Part shown: piece after piece, positions 16,045 through 24,383 of the stretch | How the letters are laid out: each line of letters starts with the position of its first letter | Numbering within the stretch: position 1 is the first letter of the stretch | Assembly (NCBI GenBank): GCA_964558115.1 | Contig: CAZLCI010000027.1 | Coordinates: forward strand, 1-25,743 | Length of the DNA stretch: 25,743 nucleotides | Direction of reading: 5' to 3' | From: UBA3496 sp964558115 | Lineage (GTDB): Bacteria > UBA8248 | Program-made: the position numbers and the translations under genes | Notes under the pieces: model-generated | What the model was told of the DNA's origin: nothing | What the model saw: the letters and a program-made list of their open reading frames with translations, nothing else | Database searches by the model: none

Positions 16045-17332
16045 TGGTACTGTTTTAATTATAGATGATGAGACTGCAATCACTTCTAGTCTAGAAGCAA
16101 TACTTGCAGATGAAGGATACAAAGTCTTTAAAGCGAATTCTGGAGAGCAAGGTATAGAATTGGCATTTTCCGAAATTCCAGATGTAATTCTTGCGGATGT
16201 TTGGATGCCTGGGATAGATGGAATACAAACACTTCAAGCTGTGAAAGATTCAGAATTAAGGTCAGAAGTAATATTAATGTCAGGACATGGGAATATAGAA
16301 ACAGCAGTGAAAGCTACTAAAATAGGTGCATTTGATTTTATAGAGAAACCTCTTTCTATGGAAACCGTAATAAAAGTTATTGCTGCCGCTATCGAATCAA
16401 AGGAGGATAAATGGTCTGGAATTGACCCTGTGTCTGCTGAGAAATATACTTTTTTTAAAATTCCAAAGTTAAATAGTAAAAAAACACATTCAAAAATTAA
16501 ATCTACTCAAAAAACTATATCCAGAAGCATAGTATTATATGGAAGAGGACTGCACTCTGGGTTGAAAACTGGTTTAATTTTAGAGCCACTTCCCCCTGAT
16601 AGTGGTATTCATTTTGGAAATTTAACAACTCAAGAAACAATTCCAGCAGATGTTATGTTTGTAGATAATACAAATTATTCTACAAATTTAAGGTATGGAT
16701 CTGTTTCTGCAAGGACAATAGAGCATCTTATGAGTGCTCTTTATGCATATGGAATTACAAATTTATTAATAAAAATTGGGGCTGAGGTTCCGATTATGGA
16801 CGGTTCATCAATAATTTTTTGTGAAGAAATTGAGAAGGCTTTAATTATACAGCAGAACAAATCAATAAATCATATAGTCATAGATAAGATTTACGAAGTG
16901 GGAAAAATAAATTCAGACGATGGATATATAAAGATAGAACCATCAGACAATTTTGAAATTACTTATAAGTTGGATTATCCAAAGCCTATAGGCATCCAGA
17001 GTTTTACATATACGCAAAAAGATATTGATTCATATAAATCAGAAATTGCTCCGGCTAGAACATTTAATTTTGTTTCTGCTCTAGATTCAATTGAGCAAAT
17101 GGGTCTCGGAGAAGGTGGTCGTTGGGGGAATGTTGTTCTTGTAGATGATGAGAAAGTTGTGAATACTGAACTAAGATACAAGAATGAATTTGTTAGACAT
17201 AAAATCCTAGATTTGCTTGGAGATTTCTCTTTAGCTGGAGCGCCTATTACAGGTAAAATTTACGCAGAAAAAAGTGGTCATAGAATGAATATAGAAATTG
17301 CCAAGGTTCTGAAAGAAGAATTCTTTGTATAA
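16034..17332 (+). CDS. lpxC: fusion of NtrX-like receiver domain and LpxC deacetylase
   Basis: From the ATG at 16034 (GAAAGG eight bases upstream) the product has 432 residues. Residues 1-120 are a complete CheY-like receiver: D11, D12, phospho-acceptor D55 (ILADVWMPG), S83 (LMSGHG) and K105 (IEKP). A basic linker (about 120-160) leads into a full UDP-3-O-acyl-GlcNAc deacetylase, the committed step of lipid A synthesis: GRGLHSG (H174), TIEHL (E230, H231), MDGSS, ARTF, RHKILDLLGD (H389, D393) and SGH (H416). By family knowledge H231, H389 and D393 bind zinc, and E230 and H416 act in catalysis. The AAA+ and Fis domains of NtrX are absent. Overlap with ntrY implies co-translation and phosphorylation by that kinase. 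A regulatory role for the receiver is inference. Confidence 0.93.
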   Translation: MLGNGTVLIIDDETAITSSLEAILADEGYKVFKANSGEQGIELAFSEIPDVILADVWMPGIDGIQTLQAVKDSELRSEVILMSGHGNIETAVKATKIGAFDFIEKPLSMETVIKVIAAAIESKEDKWSGIDPVSAEKYTFFKIPKLNSKKTHSKIKSTQKTISRSIVLYGRGLHSGLKTGLILEPLPPDSGIHFGNLTTQETIPADVMFVDNTNYSTNLRYGSVSARTIEHLMSALYAYGITNLLIKIGAEVPIMDGSSIIFCEEIEKALIIQQNKSINHIVIDKIYEVGKINSDDGYIKIEPSDNFEITYKLDYPKPIGIQSFTYTQKDIDSYKSEIAPARTFNFVSALDSIEQMGLGEGGRWGNVVLVDDEKVVNTELRYKNEFVRHKILDLLGDFSLAGAPITGKIYAEKSGHRMNIEIAKVLKEEFFV

Positions 17333-17347
17333 AGAAAGTTTGTCAAA

Positions 17348-18400
17348 ATGAATAAGAAAATATCTTATAAAGATAGCGGTGTAGATATTGATAACGCAAA
17401 TGAATTTACAAGTTCTATTTCTTCTCTTATGAAAAAAAACTTTTCTTCTATTGCGAATATGAAAAACAATGATCTTTCTAACTTCGCAGGATTATTTAAA
17501 TTAGATTCTAAATATAAAAAACCTGTATTGGTTTCAGGGACTGATGGTGTTGGTTCTAAGCTTATTTATGCACATACCTCTGGAATTCATAACACTATAG
17601 GCATAGATCTTGTCGCAATGTGTGTCAATGATCTTTTGACAACTGGAGCAGAGCCGCTGTTTTTCTTGGATTATATTGCTACTGGAAAAATCAACAAATC
17701 TAATTTAGAAAAAGTATTAGAAGGAATTATCAATGGATGCAACAGTTCTGGTTGCGTTCTTCTTGGAGGAGAAACTGCAGAGATGCCTGATCTCTATGAG
17801 GAAAATACCTATGATTTAGCTGGTTTTTCAGTAGGTGTGGTTGAAGAGGATAACATTTTAGGAAAAGAAAAAGTAGAAAATGGAGATTTGCTTATCGGCC
17901 TATTATCATCTGGAATACATAGCAATGGTTATACCTTGGTAAGGAAAGTATTAGAAGGATTTGATTTAACAAAACAATATACAGGTTTAGAGAAACCTCT
18001 TATTGATATACTTTTAGAGCCAACAAAGATTTATTCTGAAGAAATTAAATTTTTTAAATATACTGGAAGTTTGCACGCTTCAGCAAATATTACTGGTGGT
18101 GGTTTGCTAGAGAATGTTGCAAGGGTTTTGCCTGATGGATTGCAGGCAAAAATTGACACTTCTAAATGGAATTATCCATCAATATTCCAGTTCTTGGAAA
18201 ACGAAGGACCTATTGATAAAAAAGAGATGTTTAGAACTTTTAATATGGGAATAGGTATGGTTCTTGTTTTAGACAAAGAGATTTATGAAAACTCAATTAA
18301 TGAATTGAATGCAAAAAACATTGAACATGAAATTATAGGGGAAGTAATAAATAAAGAATTTAATGGTGAGAAAGTTTTGATCAGCGGAATAAATCTATAA
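17348..18400 (+). CDS. purM: phosphoribosylformylglycinamidine cyclo-ligase (AIR synthetase)
   Basis: PurM closes the imidazole ring in step five of purine synthesis. The 350-residue protein has the family start YKDSGVDIDNANEF, VSGTDGVGSKLIYAH (ATP-binding and catalytic), GIDLVAMCVNDLLTTGAEPLFFLDY, and GGETAEMPDLY. It starts 15 bp after the receiver-LpxC gene, and its TAA overlaps the purN ATG by one base. The purM-purN pairing is very common. Confidence 0.96.
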   Translation: MNKKISYKDSGVDIDNANEFTSSISSLMKKNFSSIANMKNNDLSNFAGLFKLDSKYKKPVLVSGTDGVGSKLIYAHTSGIHNTIGIDLVAMCVNDLLTTGAEPLFFLDYIATGKINKSNLEKVLEGIINGCNSSGCVLLGGETAEMPDLYEENTYDLAGFSVGVVEEDNILGKEKVENGDLLIGLLSSGIHSNGYTLVRKVLEGFDLTKQYTGLEKPLIDILLEPTKIYSEEIKFFKYTGSLHASANITGGGLLENVARVLPDGLQAKIDTSKWNYPSIFQFLENEGPIDKKEMFRTFNMGIGMVLVLDKEIYENSINELNAKNIEHEIIGEVINKEFNGEKVLISGINL

Positions 18401-19071
18401 TGTCTGATATTAATATCTTCAAATTAGCTGTTCTTGCCTCAGGAAATGGTTCAAATTTGCAGGCGTTAATAGATGCAAGTAAATCTTCTTCCTATCCAGC
18501 TGAAATTTCATTAGTTGTTTCTGATAACAAAAATGCCTATGCATTGAAGAGAGCAGAAGAGGCTCAAATCAAAACTGTGACATATGATTTTAAAGATAAG
18601 AGTAATTACAATAATTTAGCTAGTGAACTCAAAAAACAAAGCATAGATTTGATTTGTTGCGCCGGTTTTATGAGAATCATTCCAGATTATTTTGTGAAGG
18701 GATTTATAGGGAAGATAGTTAATATTCATCCTTCGTTGCTCCCATCTTTTCCAGGGTTAAATGCTCAAAAACAAGCTCTGGATTCTGGGGTGAGAATAAG
18801 CGGATGCACAGTACATTTTGTAGACGAAGGAGTGGATACCGGATCAATAATAATGCAAGCGTCTGTTCCCATTCTTCCTGATGACAATCTAGATACTCTA
18901 ACACAAAAAATTCTGAGATTTGAGCATAAGATCTACCCAATGGCTGTTAGATTAATAGCTGAGAATAAGGTGTATCTGGAGGACAGGAAGACAAATTATA
19001 AGTTAGATATAGAATCTATCCCTGAAGGTTTTTTATTTCCAGATATGCAAGTTAGGTTAGATGAGAAATGA
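18400..19071 (+). CDS. purN: phosphoribosylglycinamide formyltransferase
   Basis: PurN transfers a formyl group from 10-formyltetrahydrofolate to GAR in step three of purine synthesis. It shows VLASGNGSNLQALIDA (phosphate-binding loop), CAGFMRII, the catalytic NIHPSLLPSFPG with N108 and H110, and HFVDEGVDTGSII with the catalytic aspartate. The 223 residues are typical. It overlaps purM by one base and lolA by four (ATGA), so all three are translationally coupled. Confidence 0.95.
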   Translation: MSDINIFKLAVLASGNGSNLQALIDASKSSSYPAEISLVVSDNKNAYALKRAEEAQIKTVTYDFKDKSNYNNLASELKKQSIDLICCAGFMRIIPDYFVKGFIGKIVNIHPSLLPSFPGLNAQKQALDSGVRISGCTVHFVDEGVDTGSIIMQASVPILPDDNLDTLTQKILRFEHKIYPMAVRLIAENKVYLEDRKTNYKLDIESIPEGFLFPDMQVRLDEK

Positions 19072-19760
19072 AAATTGGATTTACAGTTTTAATTTCAGCT
19101 ATTTTTATATTTTGCTTCAATTCAGTGGTTATTTCTAATGAGATGACCTTATCTACAATTATCCTAAAAGTTCAGGATAGGCTGAATAAAACGATATCAA
19201 TTCGTTCAGAGTTTGAACAGAAAAATTTCATTAAATCTCTCGGTGCCAGAACTACTTCTAGGGGATTTTTGTACATCAAAAAACCAGAAAAAATAAAAAT
19301 TCAATATACAAAACCACAGAAGCAAGTATTTGTTAGCAATGAAGATTCTGTATGGATTTACACTCCAAAGTTTAAGCAAGTTTTACATAGAAAGATTTCC
19401 TTATCTAAACAAAATATAAATCCGATTATTTTTTTGTCAAAGAAAATAAACTTAACAGATGAGTTTGAAATAAGTTTAGTTGATACTAAGATGAAAAGAG
19501 ATAAGTTTTGGAAAAATAGAAAGCCTTTGATTCTCAAGTTAGTTCCAAAAAAATCTAATCAAAAGTTTGCAAAGATTGGAGTCAAATTTTTAAAAATACA
19601 TATAGACTCTTTTGATTACAAGATCCATGTATTCGAGTATACAGATAGCATGGACAATGTCAGCAAATTTGAATTTCTGAATTTAGTAGAAAATGAAGAT
19701 ATCGAGGACAATGTTTTCGAATTTACAATTCCTGAAAACATTGATGTAATCCGTTATTGA
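19068..19760 (+). CDS. lolA: outer-membrane lipoprotein carrier LolA
   Basis: LolA carries lipoproteins across the periplasm from LolCDE to the outer membrane. The 230-residue product has a signal peptide (residues 1-24, ending near VVISNE), then the LolA fold: a first helix and strand with IRSEFEQKNF, RGFLYIKKPEKIKIQYTKP, QVFVSNEDSVWIYTPKFKQV (strongly typical), and a C-terminal strand block ending in FEFTIPENIDVI. Identity outside these strands is low, as usual for the family. It overlaps purN by four bases. Together with lptE and lpxC in this window it completes a set of outer-membrane biogenesis genes. Confidence 0.85.
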   Translation: MKIGFTVLISAIFIFCFNSVVISNEMTLSTIILKVQDRLNKTISIRSEFEQKNFIKSLGARTTSRGFLYIKKPEKIKIQYTKPQKQVFVSNEDSVWIYTPKFKQVLHRKISLSKQNINPIIFLSKKINLTDEFEISLVDTKMKRDKFWKNRKPLILKLVPKKSNQKFAKIGVKFLKIHIDSFDYKIHVFEYTDSMDNVSKFEFLNLVENEDIEDNVFEFTIPENIDVIRY

Positions 19761-19785
19761 ATTTGATTTTTAAAAAAGGAATATT

Positions 19786-20922
19786 ATGTTCGATTATTTT
19801 TACAGTCTTGTAACTGATTCAAGTCAAACTATTTTTTGGGCTCTTGTAGTTTTAGGCGCTTTAGTTTTTATTCATGAACTAGGACATCATCTTTTAGCTA
19901 AATATTTTGGCATAGGAGTAGAGCGATTCTCTCTAGGCTTTGGTCCAAAAATATATGGAACTCAAAGAGGTGAAACAGAATATCGCATTTCACTTATACC
20001 ACTTGGTGGATATGTCAAGTTAATGGGGGAGAGTCCACCTAGCGATGGGGAATCTAGTGAAGATGATATTCCTCCAGAAAAAATGTTCTTTTCCAGACCT
20101 GTATACCAAAGATTCTTGGTCGTTTTTGCAGGTCCTTTGTTCAATATAATCTTTGCGATAGTACTTAGTTGGGGGCTGCATTTTTTTGGCTTCCCTGTAG
20201 CTGGCACGAATATTGGCAGTGTGATGAAGGGATCTCCTGCTGAAATTGCAAAATTACAAAAGAACGATGTCATTATTGGCATTAACAATAAAAGTATTTC
20301 AAAGTGGTCAGATCTAGTTAGGACTGTAGTAAAAAATCCAGGAAAAGAATTAGATATTAGGGTAAGGCGTGGAAGAAAGATTCTAGAACTAAAGGTTACT
20401 CCGACTTTACTTTCACCAGATGGTACTAAAATGCAAAGACCAATGATTGGAATTAGAAGTGGTCCCGGTTCTGTGATTATGAAATACGGTTTTATCGAAT
20501 CATTTGAAAAGAGTATTACTCAGAATATAACTATTGTTCAAATGACAGTGTATTCTCTTTATGGAATGATTACTCGTTCTATACCTGCCGATATCGGTGG
20601 TCCAATACGTATTTCAGTAATGGCAAAGGAACAGGCAAACAGAGGATTAAGTTATTTGGTATGGTTTACTATTTTACTGAGTGTAAATCTAGCAATTTTG
20701 AATCTTTTACCTATACCAGTTTTAGATGGTGGCCATATTGTTTTTCTCTTTATAGAATTTATAAAAGGCAAACCTGTAGGTATTAAAACTAGAGAAATTT
20801 TATCTCAAATAGGTCTATTCCTTCTAATTTCCTTAATGGTTTTTGCGACTTATAAAGATAGTGTCTATTACTTTTTTGGTGGTGAGAAGAAGCAAATAAA
20901 GGTATATAAAGACAAAAAATAA
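19786..20922 (+). CDS. rseP: site-2 intramembrane metalloprotease RseP
   Basis: RseP cleaves membrane substrates such as anti-sigma factors and leftover signal peptides. The 378-residue protein has the zinc motif HELGH in the first membrane helix (H30, E31, H34), GFGPKIYG and GGYVKLMGE, a PDZ domain (about residues 125-210, with IGSVMKGSPAEIAKLQKNDVIIGINNK), and the second active-site motif NLLPIPVLDGGH followed by a last membrane helix. I see one PDZ domain, whereas E. coli RseP has two, which explains the shorter length. An AAGGAA ribosome binding site precedes the ATG. ispG follows after 16 bp. Confidence 0.95.
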   Translation: MFDYFYSLVTDSSQTIFWALVVLGALVFIHELGHHLLAKYFGIGVERFSLGFGPKIYGTQRGETEYRISLIPLGGYVKLMGESPPSDGESSEDDIPPEKMFFSRPVYQRFLVVFAGPLFNIIFAIVLSWGLHFFGFPVAGTNIGSVMKGSPAEIAKLQKNDVIIGINNKSISKWSDLVRTVVKNPGKELDIRVRRGRKILELKVTPTLLSPDGTKMQRPMIGIRSGPGSVIMKYGFIESFEKSITQNITIVQMTVYSLYGMITRSIPADIGGPIRISVMAKEQANRGLSYLVWFTILLSVNLAILNLLPIPVLDGGHIVFLFIEFIKGKPVGIKTREILSQIGLFLLISLMVFATYKDSVYYFFGGEKKQIKVYKDKK

Positions 20923-20938
20923 AAATTTAGGATGAATA

Positions 20939-22147
20939 ATGTTTGAGCCATTTAACGATAATGTATTCCAGACCGAAAAATTAGATAGTCTTAGTCTGAA
21001 CATGATAGAAAATACAACGGACACTCCTTCTAGTTGTATTGATCCAGATGACTATGGGATCAAGAGAAGAAAGACCACTGAAGTTAATGTAGGAAATGTC
21101 GTGATTGGAGGGAATTCTCCAATTTCTGTGCAGTCAATGTGCAACACTTTCACGTATGATGTGAAGTCAACAGTAGATCAAATTCATTCACTGGAAGAAG
21201 CTGGTTGCGAAATTATAAGGCTTGCTGTTCCTGATGAAAAATCTGTTGCTGGTCTAAAAGAAATAAGAAAAGAAACCAAAACTCCTTTAGTTGCAGATAT
21301 TCATTTTGATTATAGACTTGCAATCATGGCGGCTGAAGCGGGCGTGGATTGTCTTAGAATTAATCCTGGAAATATAAATGGTGAAGATAGAGTTACAGAA
21401 GTTGTCTCTGCAGCAAAGGATCACGGTCTTTCGATACGCATAGGCGTAAATGCGGGTTCCTTAGAAAAACATTTGCTAGATAGATATGGAGGAGCTACTC
21501 CAGAAGCGATGGTAGAGAGCGGTTTACGACACATAGGTATGTTAGAGAAGCGAAACTTTCACAATACAAAGATTTCATTGAAAGCATCTGATGTCATGAA
21601 AACAGTCCAAGCATATAGACTTATGGCATCAGAAGTAGAGTACCCGTTTCATTTGGGAATTACAGAGAGTGGTAGCCTTGCGACTGGTAGCGTGAAATCT
21701 TCAGTGGGACTGGGTTTGCTTCTTTCGGAAGGTATTGGGGATACAATGAGAGTTTCCCTTGCAGCAGATCCAACTGAAGAGGTGAGAGTAGCATTCGAGA
21801 TTTTGAAAAGTCTGAAGTTAAGACGCAAAGGAGTGAACGTTATAGCATGCCCTTCATGCGGAAGAGTGCAAATTGATGTTGACAAATTAACTTCTGAAGT
21901 AGAGAAAGAACTATCTCACATCAAAGAACCTATTACGGTTGCTGTCATGGGCTGCGAAGTCAATGGACCTGGAGAGGCTAGAGATGCTGATATTGGTGTA
22001 GCTGGAGGTCATAAAAGAGCACTTATATTTTCAAAAGGTGAAAAAGATGGTTTAGTAGAATATTCAGATATCAAAAATGTTCTTGTCGAAAAAGTAGAGG
22101 CTCTTGCAAAAAAATATAATTCAGAAAATCAAAAACAGGAAAGTTAA
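20939..22147 (+). CDS. ispG: 4-hydroxy-3-methylbut-2-en-1-yl diphosphate synthase (IspG)
   Basis: IspG reduces MEcPP to HMBPP in the MEP isoprenoid pathway, feeding undecaprenyl phosphate and quinone synthesis. The 402-residue protein has the TIM-barrel motifs VQSMCNT, RLAVPDEKS, VADIHFDYR, CLRINPGNI, and GITESG. The 4Fe-4S site is complete: C304 and C307 in CPSCGR, C339 and E346 in GCEVNGPGEA. The start at 20939 has AGGA six bases upstream and gives an N-terminal extension of about 35 polar residues before the family's IKRRKTTEVNVG; a later ATG at 21002 would shorten it. Confidence 0.96.
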   Translation: MFEPFNDNVFQTEKLDSLSLNMIENTTDTPSSCIDPDDYGIKRRKTTEVNVGNVVIGGNSPISVQSMCNTFTYDVKSTVDQIHSLEEAGCEIIRLAVPDEKSVAGLKEIRKETKTPLVADIHFDYRLAIMAAEAGVDCLRINPGNINGEDRVTEVVSAAKDHGLSIRIGVNAGSLEKHLLDRYGGATPEAMVESGLRHIGMLEKRNFHNTKISLKASDVMKTVQAYRLMASEVEYPFHLGITESGSLATGSVKSSVGLGLLLSEGIGDTMRVSLAADPTEEVRVAFEILKSLKLRRKGVNVIACPSCGRVQIDVDKLTSEVEKELSHIKEPITVAVMGCEVNGPGEARDADIGVAGGHKRALIFSKGEKDGLVEYSDIKNVLVEKVEALAKKYNSENQKQES

Positions 22148-22153
22148 CAAATC

Positions 22154-23869
22154 ATGCGATTTAGTCTTGGTTTTTTCCCAACTCTTAGAGATGCACCTTC
22201 TGATGCTGAAATTGAAAGTCATAAATTGATGATCAGGGCTGGATTTATTAGAAGAGTCTCTTCCGGAATATATACACTTTTACCGCTTGGATTGAGAGTA
22301 CATAAGAAAGTTGAAGATATCTGTCGCAGAGAGCTGGGGAAATCTAATGCTCAAGAGTTGCTTATGCCTACATTGAATCCAGCAGAATTATGGCAAAAGA
22401 CAGGTAGGTGGGATGTTTATGGGAAAGAACTCATGCGAATGAAAGATAGACACGATAGAGAATTTTGTCTTGGTCCTACACATGAAGAAGTGATTACAAA
22501 TCTTGTTGCTAATGAAGTTAGAAGTTATAGGGATTTACCTTTAAATCTTTTTCAAATTCAAACGAAATTCAGGGATGAAATAAGGCCAAGGTTTGGAGTT
22601 ATGAGAGGACGAGAATTCGTGATGAAAGATGGCTATAGTTTTGATGTGGATGATGACAATGCATCAAAAAGTTACGAAAATATGGTTGCAGCATATGAAC
22701 GTATTTTTAAAGGTTGTGGATTGAGTTTTTCTGCTGTTGAAGCTGATTCAGGAGCGATAGGGGGAAGTTTCTCTCATGAGTTTATGGTATTAGCAAATTC
22801 TGGAGAAGAAGAAATATCTAGCTGCGAATCTTGTGGATATACTTCTAATGTAGAAAAAACCCCCGTAATATTAACTCACAACGATGAATCTTCTAACGGA
22901 GATGTAGAAAAAGTACATACTCCTAATGCTCATACTGTAGAAGAGATTTCCGAATTATTAAAAGTCCCAAATTCGAATGTTTTGAAAACTTTAATCTATA
23001 AGGGTCAAAAGAATAATTATGCAGTTCTTATTCCAGGAGACAGAAAATTAAACGAAGTAAAATTTGGAAATGTTACAAATGAAACAGGGTTAGTGCTTGC
23101 GTCGGCAACCTTAGTAAAGGAACTGACAAAGGCGGAAGTGGGATTTGCTGGACCGATTGGATTAGAAAATGTTTCCGTCATAGCAGATAATTCGATTAAA
23201 GGCAGAAAAAATTTAATAGCAGGTGCTAATGAGACTGATTATCATCATATAAATGTTAAAGAAGGAAGTGACTTTGAATGTGAGACTTTTGCAGATTTGC
23301 TTATTGCAGAAGATGGAGATGTATGTCCTTCTTGCAATGCACCACTTTCCCATCAGAGAGGAATAGAAGTAGGTCATGTTTTTAAGCTGGGGACGAAATA
23401 TTCTGATAGCTTAGATGCCACTTACTTAGATGAAAATGGAGAAACGAAGACTATTGTGATGGGCTGTTATGGAATAGGTATAGGCAGAACTGTTGCTGCT
23501 GCTATTGAGCAAAATCATGATGAGAATGGAATTGTATGGCCTCTTCCTTTAGCCCCATATTCTGTAGATATTATTCCAATGAATATGGATGACCCAGATT
23601 GTGTGGAAATAGCAGATAAGATTTATCATGAACTATTACAGAAGTTCAATGTAGAATGTGTGTTAGATGATAGAAATGAAAGACCCGGGGTTAAATTTAA
23701 TGACTCTGATCTAATTGGTTTCCCTTTTAAAGTTATTATCGGAAAAAAAGGGTTAATCGAGAAGAAAGTTGAAGTAAAATCTAGGAAAACCGGAGAAGTA
23801 GAGTTTGTTGATTTTGACAATGCATGTCAATTTATTGCAGATTTAGTAAGCAGCAAAGTTTCATTGTAA
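22154..23869 (+). CDS. proS: prolyl-tRNA synthetase with editing domain
   Basis: ProRS charges tRNA-Pro. The 571-residue protein is the bacterial type: class II motif 1 region (GIYTLLPLGLRVHKKVE), motif 2 (FRDEIRPRFGVMRGREFVMKDGYSF), an inserted YbaK-like editing domain (about residues 235-385, with VEEISELLKVPNSNVLKTL and FAGPIGLENV-type sequence) that clears mischarged Ala, then motif 3 (GCYGIGIGRTVAAAIEQ) and the anticodon-binding domain (LDDRNERPGVKFNDSDLIGFP). It is the last gene of the long plus-strand run, six bp after ispG. AGGAAAG lies upstream of its ATG. Confidence 0.96.
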   Translation: MRFSLGFFPTLRDAPSDAEIESHKLMIRAGFIRRVSSGIYTLLPLGLRVHKKVEDICRRELGKSNAQELLMPTLNPAELWQKTGRWDVYGKELMRMKDRHDREFCLGPTHEEVITNLVANEVRSYRDLPLNLFQIQTKFRDEIRPRFGVMRGREFVMKDGYSFDVDDDNASKSYENMVAAYERIFKGCGLSFSAVEADSGAIGGSFSHEFMVLANSGEEEISSCESCGYTSNVEKTPVILTHNDESSNGDVEKVHTPNAHTVEEISELLKVPNSNVLKTLIYKGQKNNYAVLIPGDRKLNEVKFGNVTNETGLVLASATLVKELTKAEVGFAGPIGLENVSVIADNSIKGRKNLIAGANETDYHHINVKEGSDFECETFADLLIAEDGDVCPSCNAPLSHQRGIEVGHVFKLGTKYSDSLDATYLDENGETKTIVMGCYGIGIGRTVAAAIEQNHDENGIVWPLPLAPYSVDIIPMNMDDPDCVEIADKIYHELLQKFNVECVLDDRNERPGVKFNDSDLIGFPFKVIIGKKGLIEKKVEVKSRKTGEVEFVDFDNACQFIADLVSSKVSL

Positions 23870-23870
23870 T

Positions 23871-23900
23871 TTAACAAATGCAATGAATTGTTAAGTTTTT
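23871..23900 (+). terminator. weak candidate Rho-independent terminator after proS
   Basis: Two bases after the proS stop, TTAACAA (23871-23877) pairs perfectly with TTGTTAA (23888-23894) across a 10-base loop, followed by GTTTTT. The position and U-tract fit a terminator, but the stem has one GC pair, so it would be weak. Confidence 0.35.
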
Positions 23901-23916
23901 ATTAATCTGGTATTAA
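23888..23916 (+). promoter_or_regulatory. candidate promoter for the small ORF and/or tRNA
   Basis: TTGTTA (23888-23893) and TATTAA (23911-23916) are separated by exactly 17 bp, giving a good sigma-70 spacing. They lie upstream of the 51-residue ORF and the tRNA. The -35 shares its bases with the 3' arm of the candidate terminator. Confidence 0.4.
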
Positions 23917-23975
23917 TTAGTCTAGTTTTACTAGAAAAATATTTGTTGCAATATATCCAAGGGGTATCAAACAAC

Positions 23976-24131
23976 ATGCGTAAAGAAATAGAGATAGTAA
24001 TTTTAGCTTTCTTTGGTTATATGTCTTACTTAATAGGCATGAAAATGGATTATGTTGGCTATGAGTTTTTCTTTTATATTCTTACAGCCATCTTCTTTTT
24101 TTCTATTTTCAGACCGAAAGCTTCTCCTTAG
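23976..24131 (+). CDS. small two-helix membrane protein, function unknown
   Basis: From ATG 23976 the ORF encodes 51 residues: a short charged start (MRKEIE), a hydrophobic helix (about residues 7-22, VILAFFGYMSYLIGM), a DYVG turn, a second aromatic-rich helix (about 28-45) and a basic tail. AAGGGG about 11 bases upstream could be its ribosome binding site. TTG codons at 23943 and 23946 would extend it by 11 residues but interrupt nothing recognisable. I do not recognise the family. Its own promoter-like sequence and clean membrane topology make it more likely than not to be a real gene. Confidence 0.5.
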   Translation: MRKEIEIVILAFFGYMSYLIGMKMDYVGYEFFFYILTAIFFFSIFRPKASP

Positions 24132-24139
24132 AAATTCAT

Positions 24140-24216
24140 GGCGATGTAGCTCAGTTGGTTAGAGCACACGGCTCATATCCGTGCGGTCGCTGGTTCGAGT
24201 CCAGCCATCGCCACCA
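24140..24216 (+). tRNA. tRNA with anticodon CAT, probably elongator tRNA-Met
   Basis: The 77-base sequence folds fully: acceptor GGCGATG/CATCGCC, D arm with AGCTCAGTTGGTTAGAGC, anticodon stem CACGG/CCGTG, anticodon CAT at 24174-24176, T stem GCTGG/CCAGC with loop TTCGAGT, discriminator A and encoded CCA. The paired G1-C72 rules out initiator tRNA. The D-arm and GAGCAC junction resemble E. coli elongator tRNA-Met; the tRNA-Ile2 (lysidine-modified CAT) alternative cannot be fully excluded from sequence alone. Confidence 0.95.
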
Positions 24217-24250
24217 TATACCCACTTTTTGCAGGAACAGGCTACTTAGG

Positions 24251-24350
24251 NNNNNNNNNNNNNNNNNNNNNNNNNNNNNNNNNNNNNNNNNNNNNNNNNN
24301 NNNNNNNNNNNNNNNNNNNNNNNNNNNNNNNNNNNNNNNNNNNNNNNNNN
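24251..24350. other. 100-N assembly gap
   Basis: Exactly 100 Ns, the conventional placeholder for a scaffold gap of unknown length. The sequence on its two sides may be far apart in the genome, or wrongly joined. It begins 34 bp after the tRNA. Confidence 0.98.
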
Positions 24351-24383
24351 ACGCCCCCAGACGCCCCTAGCCATGCACTCGGA

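Noticed and set aside
16034..17332. Receiver-LpxC gene as a sequencing frameshift or a degraded ntrX
   Set aside because: The frame is continuous, both domains keep all key residues, and no remnant of AAA+ or Fis sequence lies in the linker or in any other frame nearby.
24155..24370. Plus-strand ORF running through the tRNA and the N gap, and its minus-strand counterpart at 24246-24452
   Set aside because: Both frames are open only because Ns have no stops; the readable part of the first is tRNA sequence, and the second has no recognisable domain.
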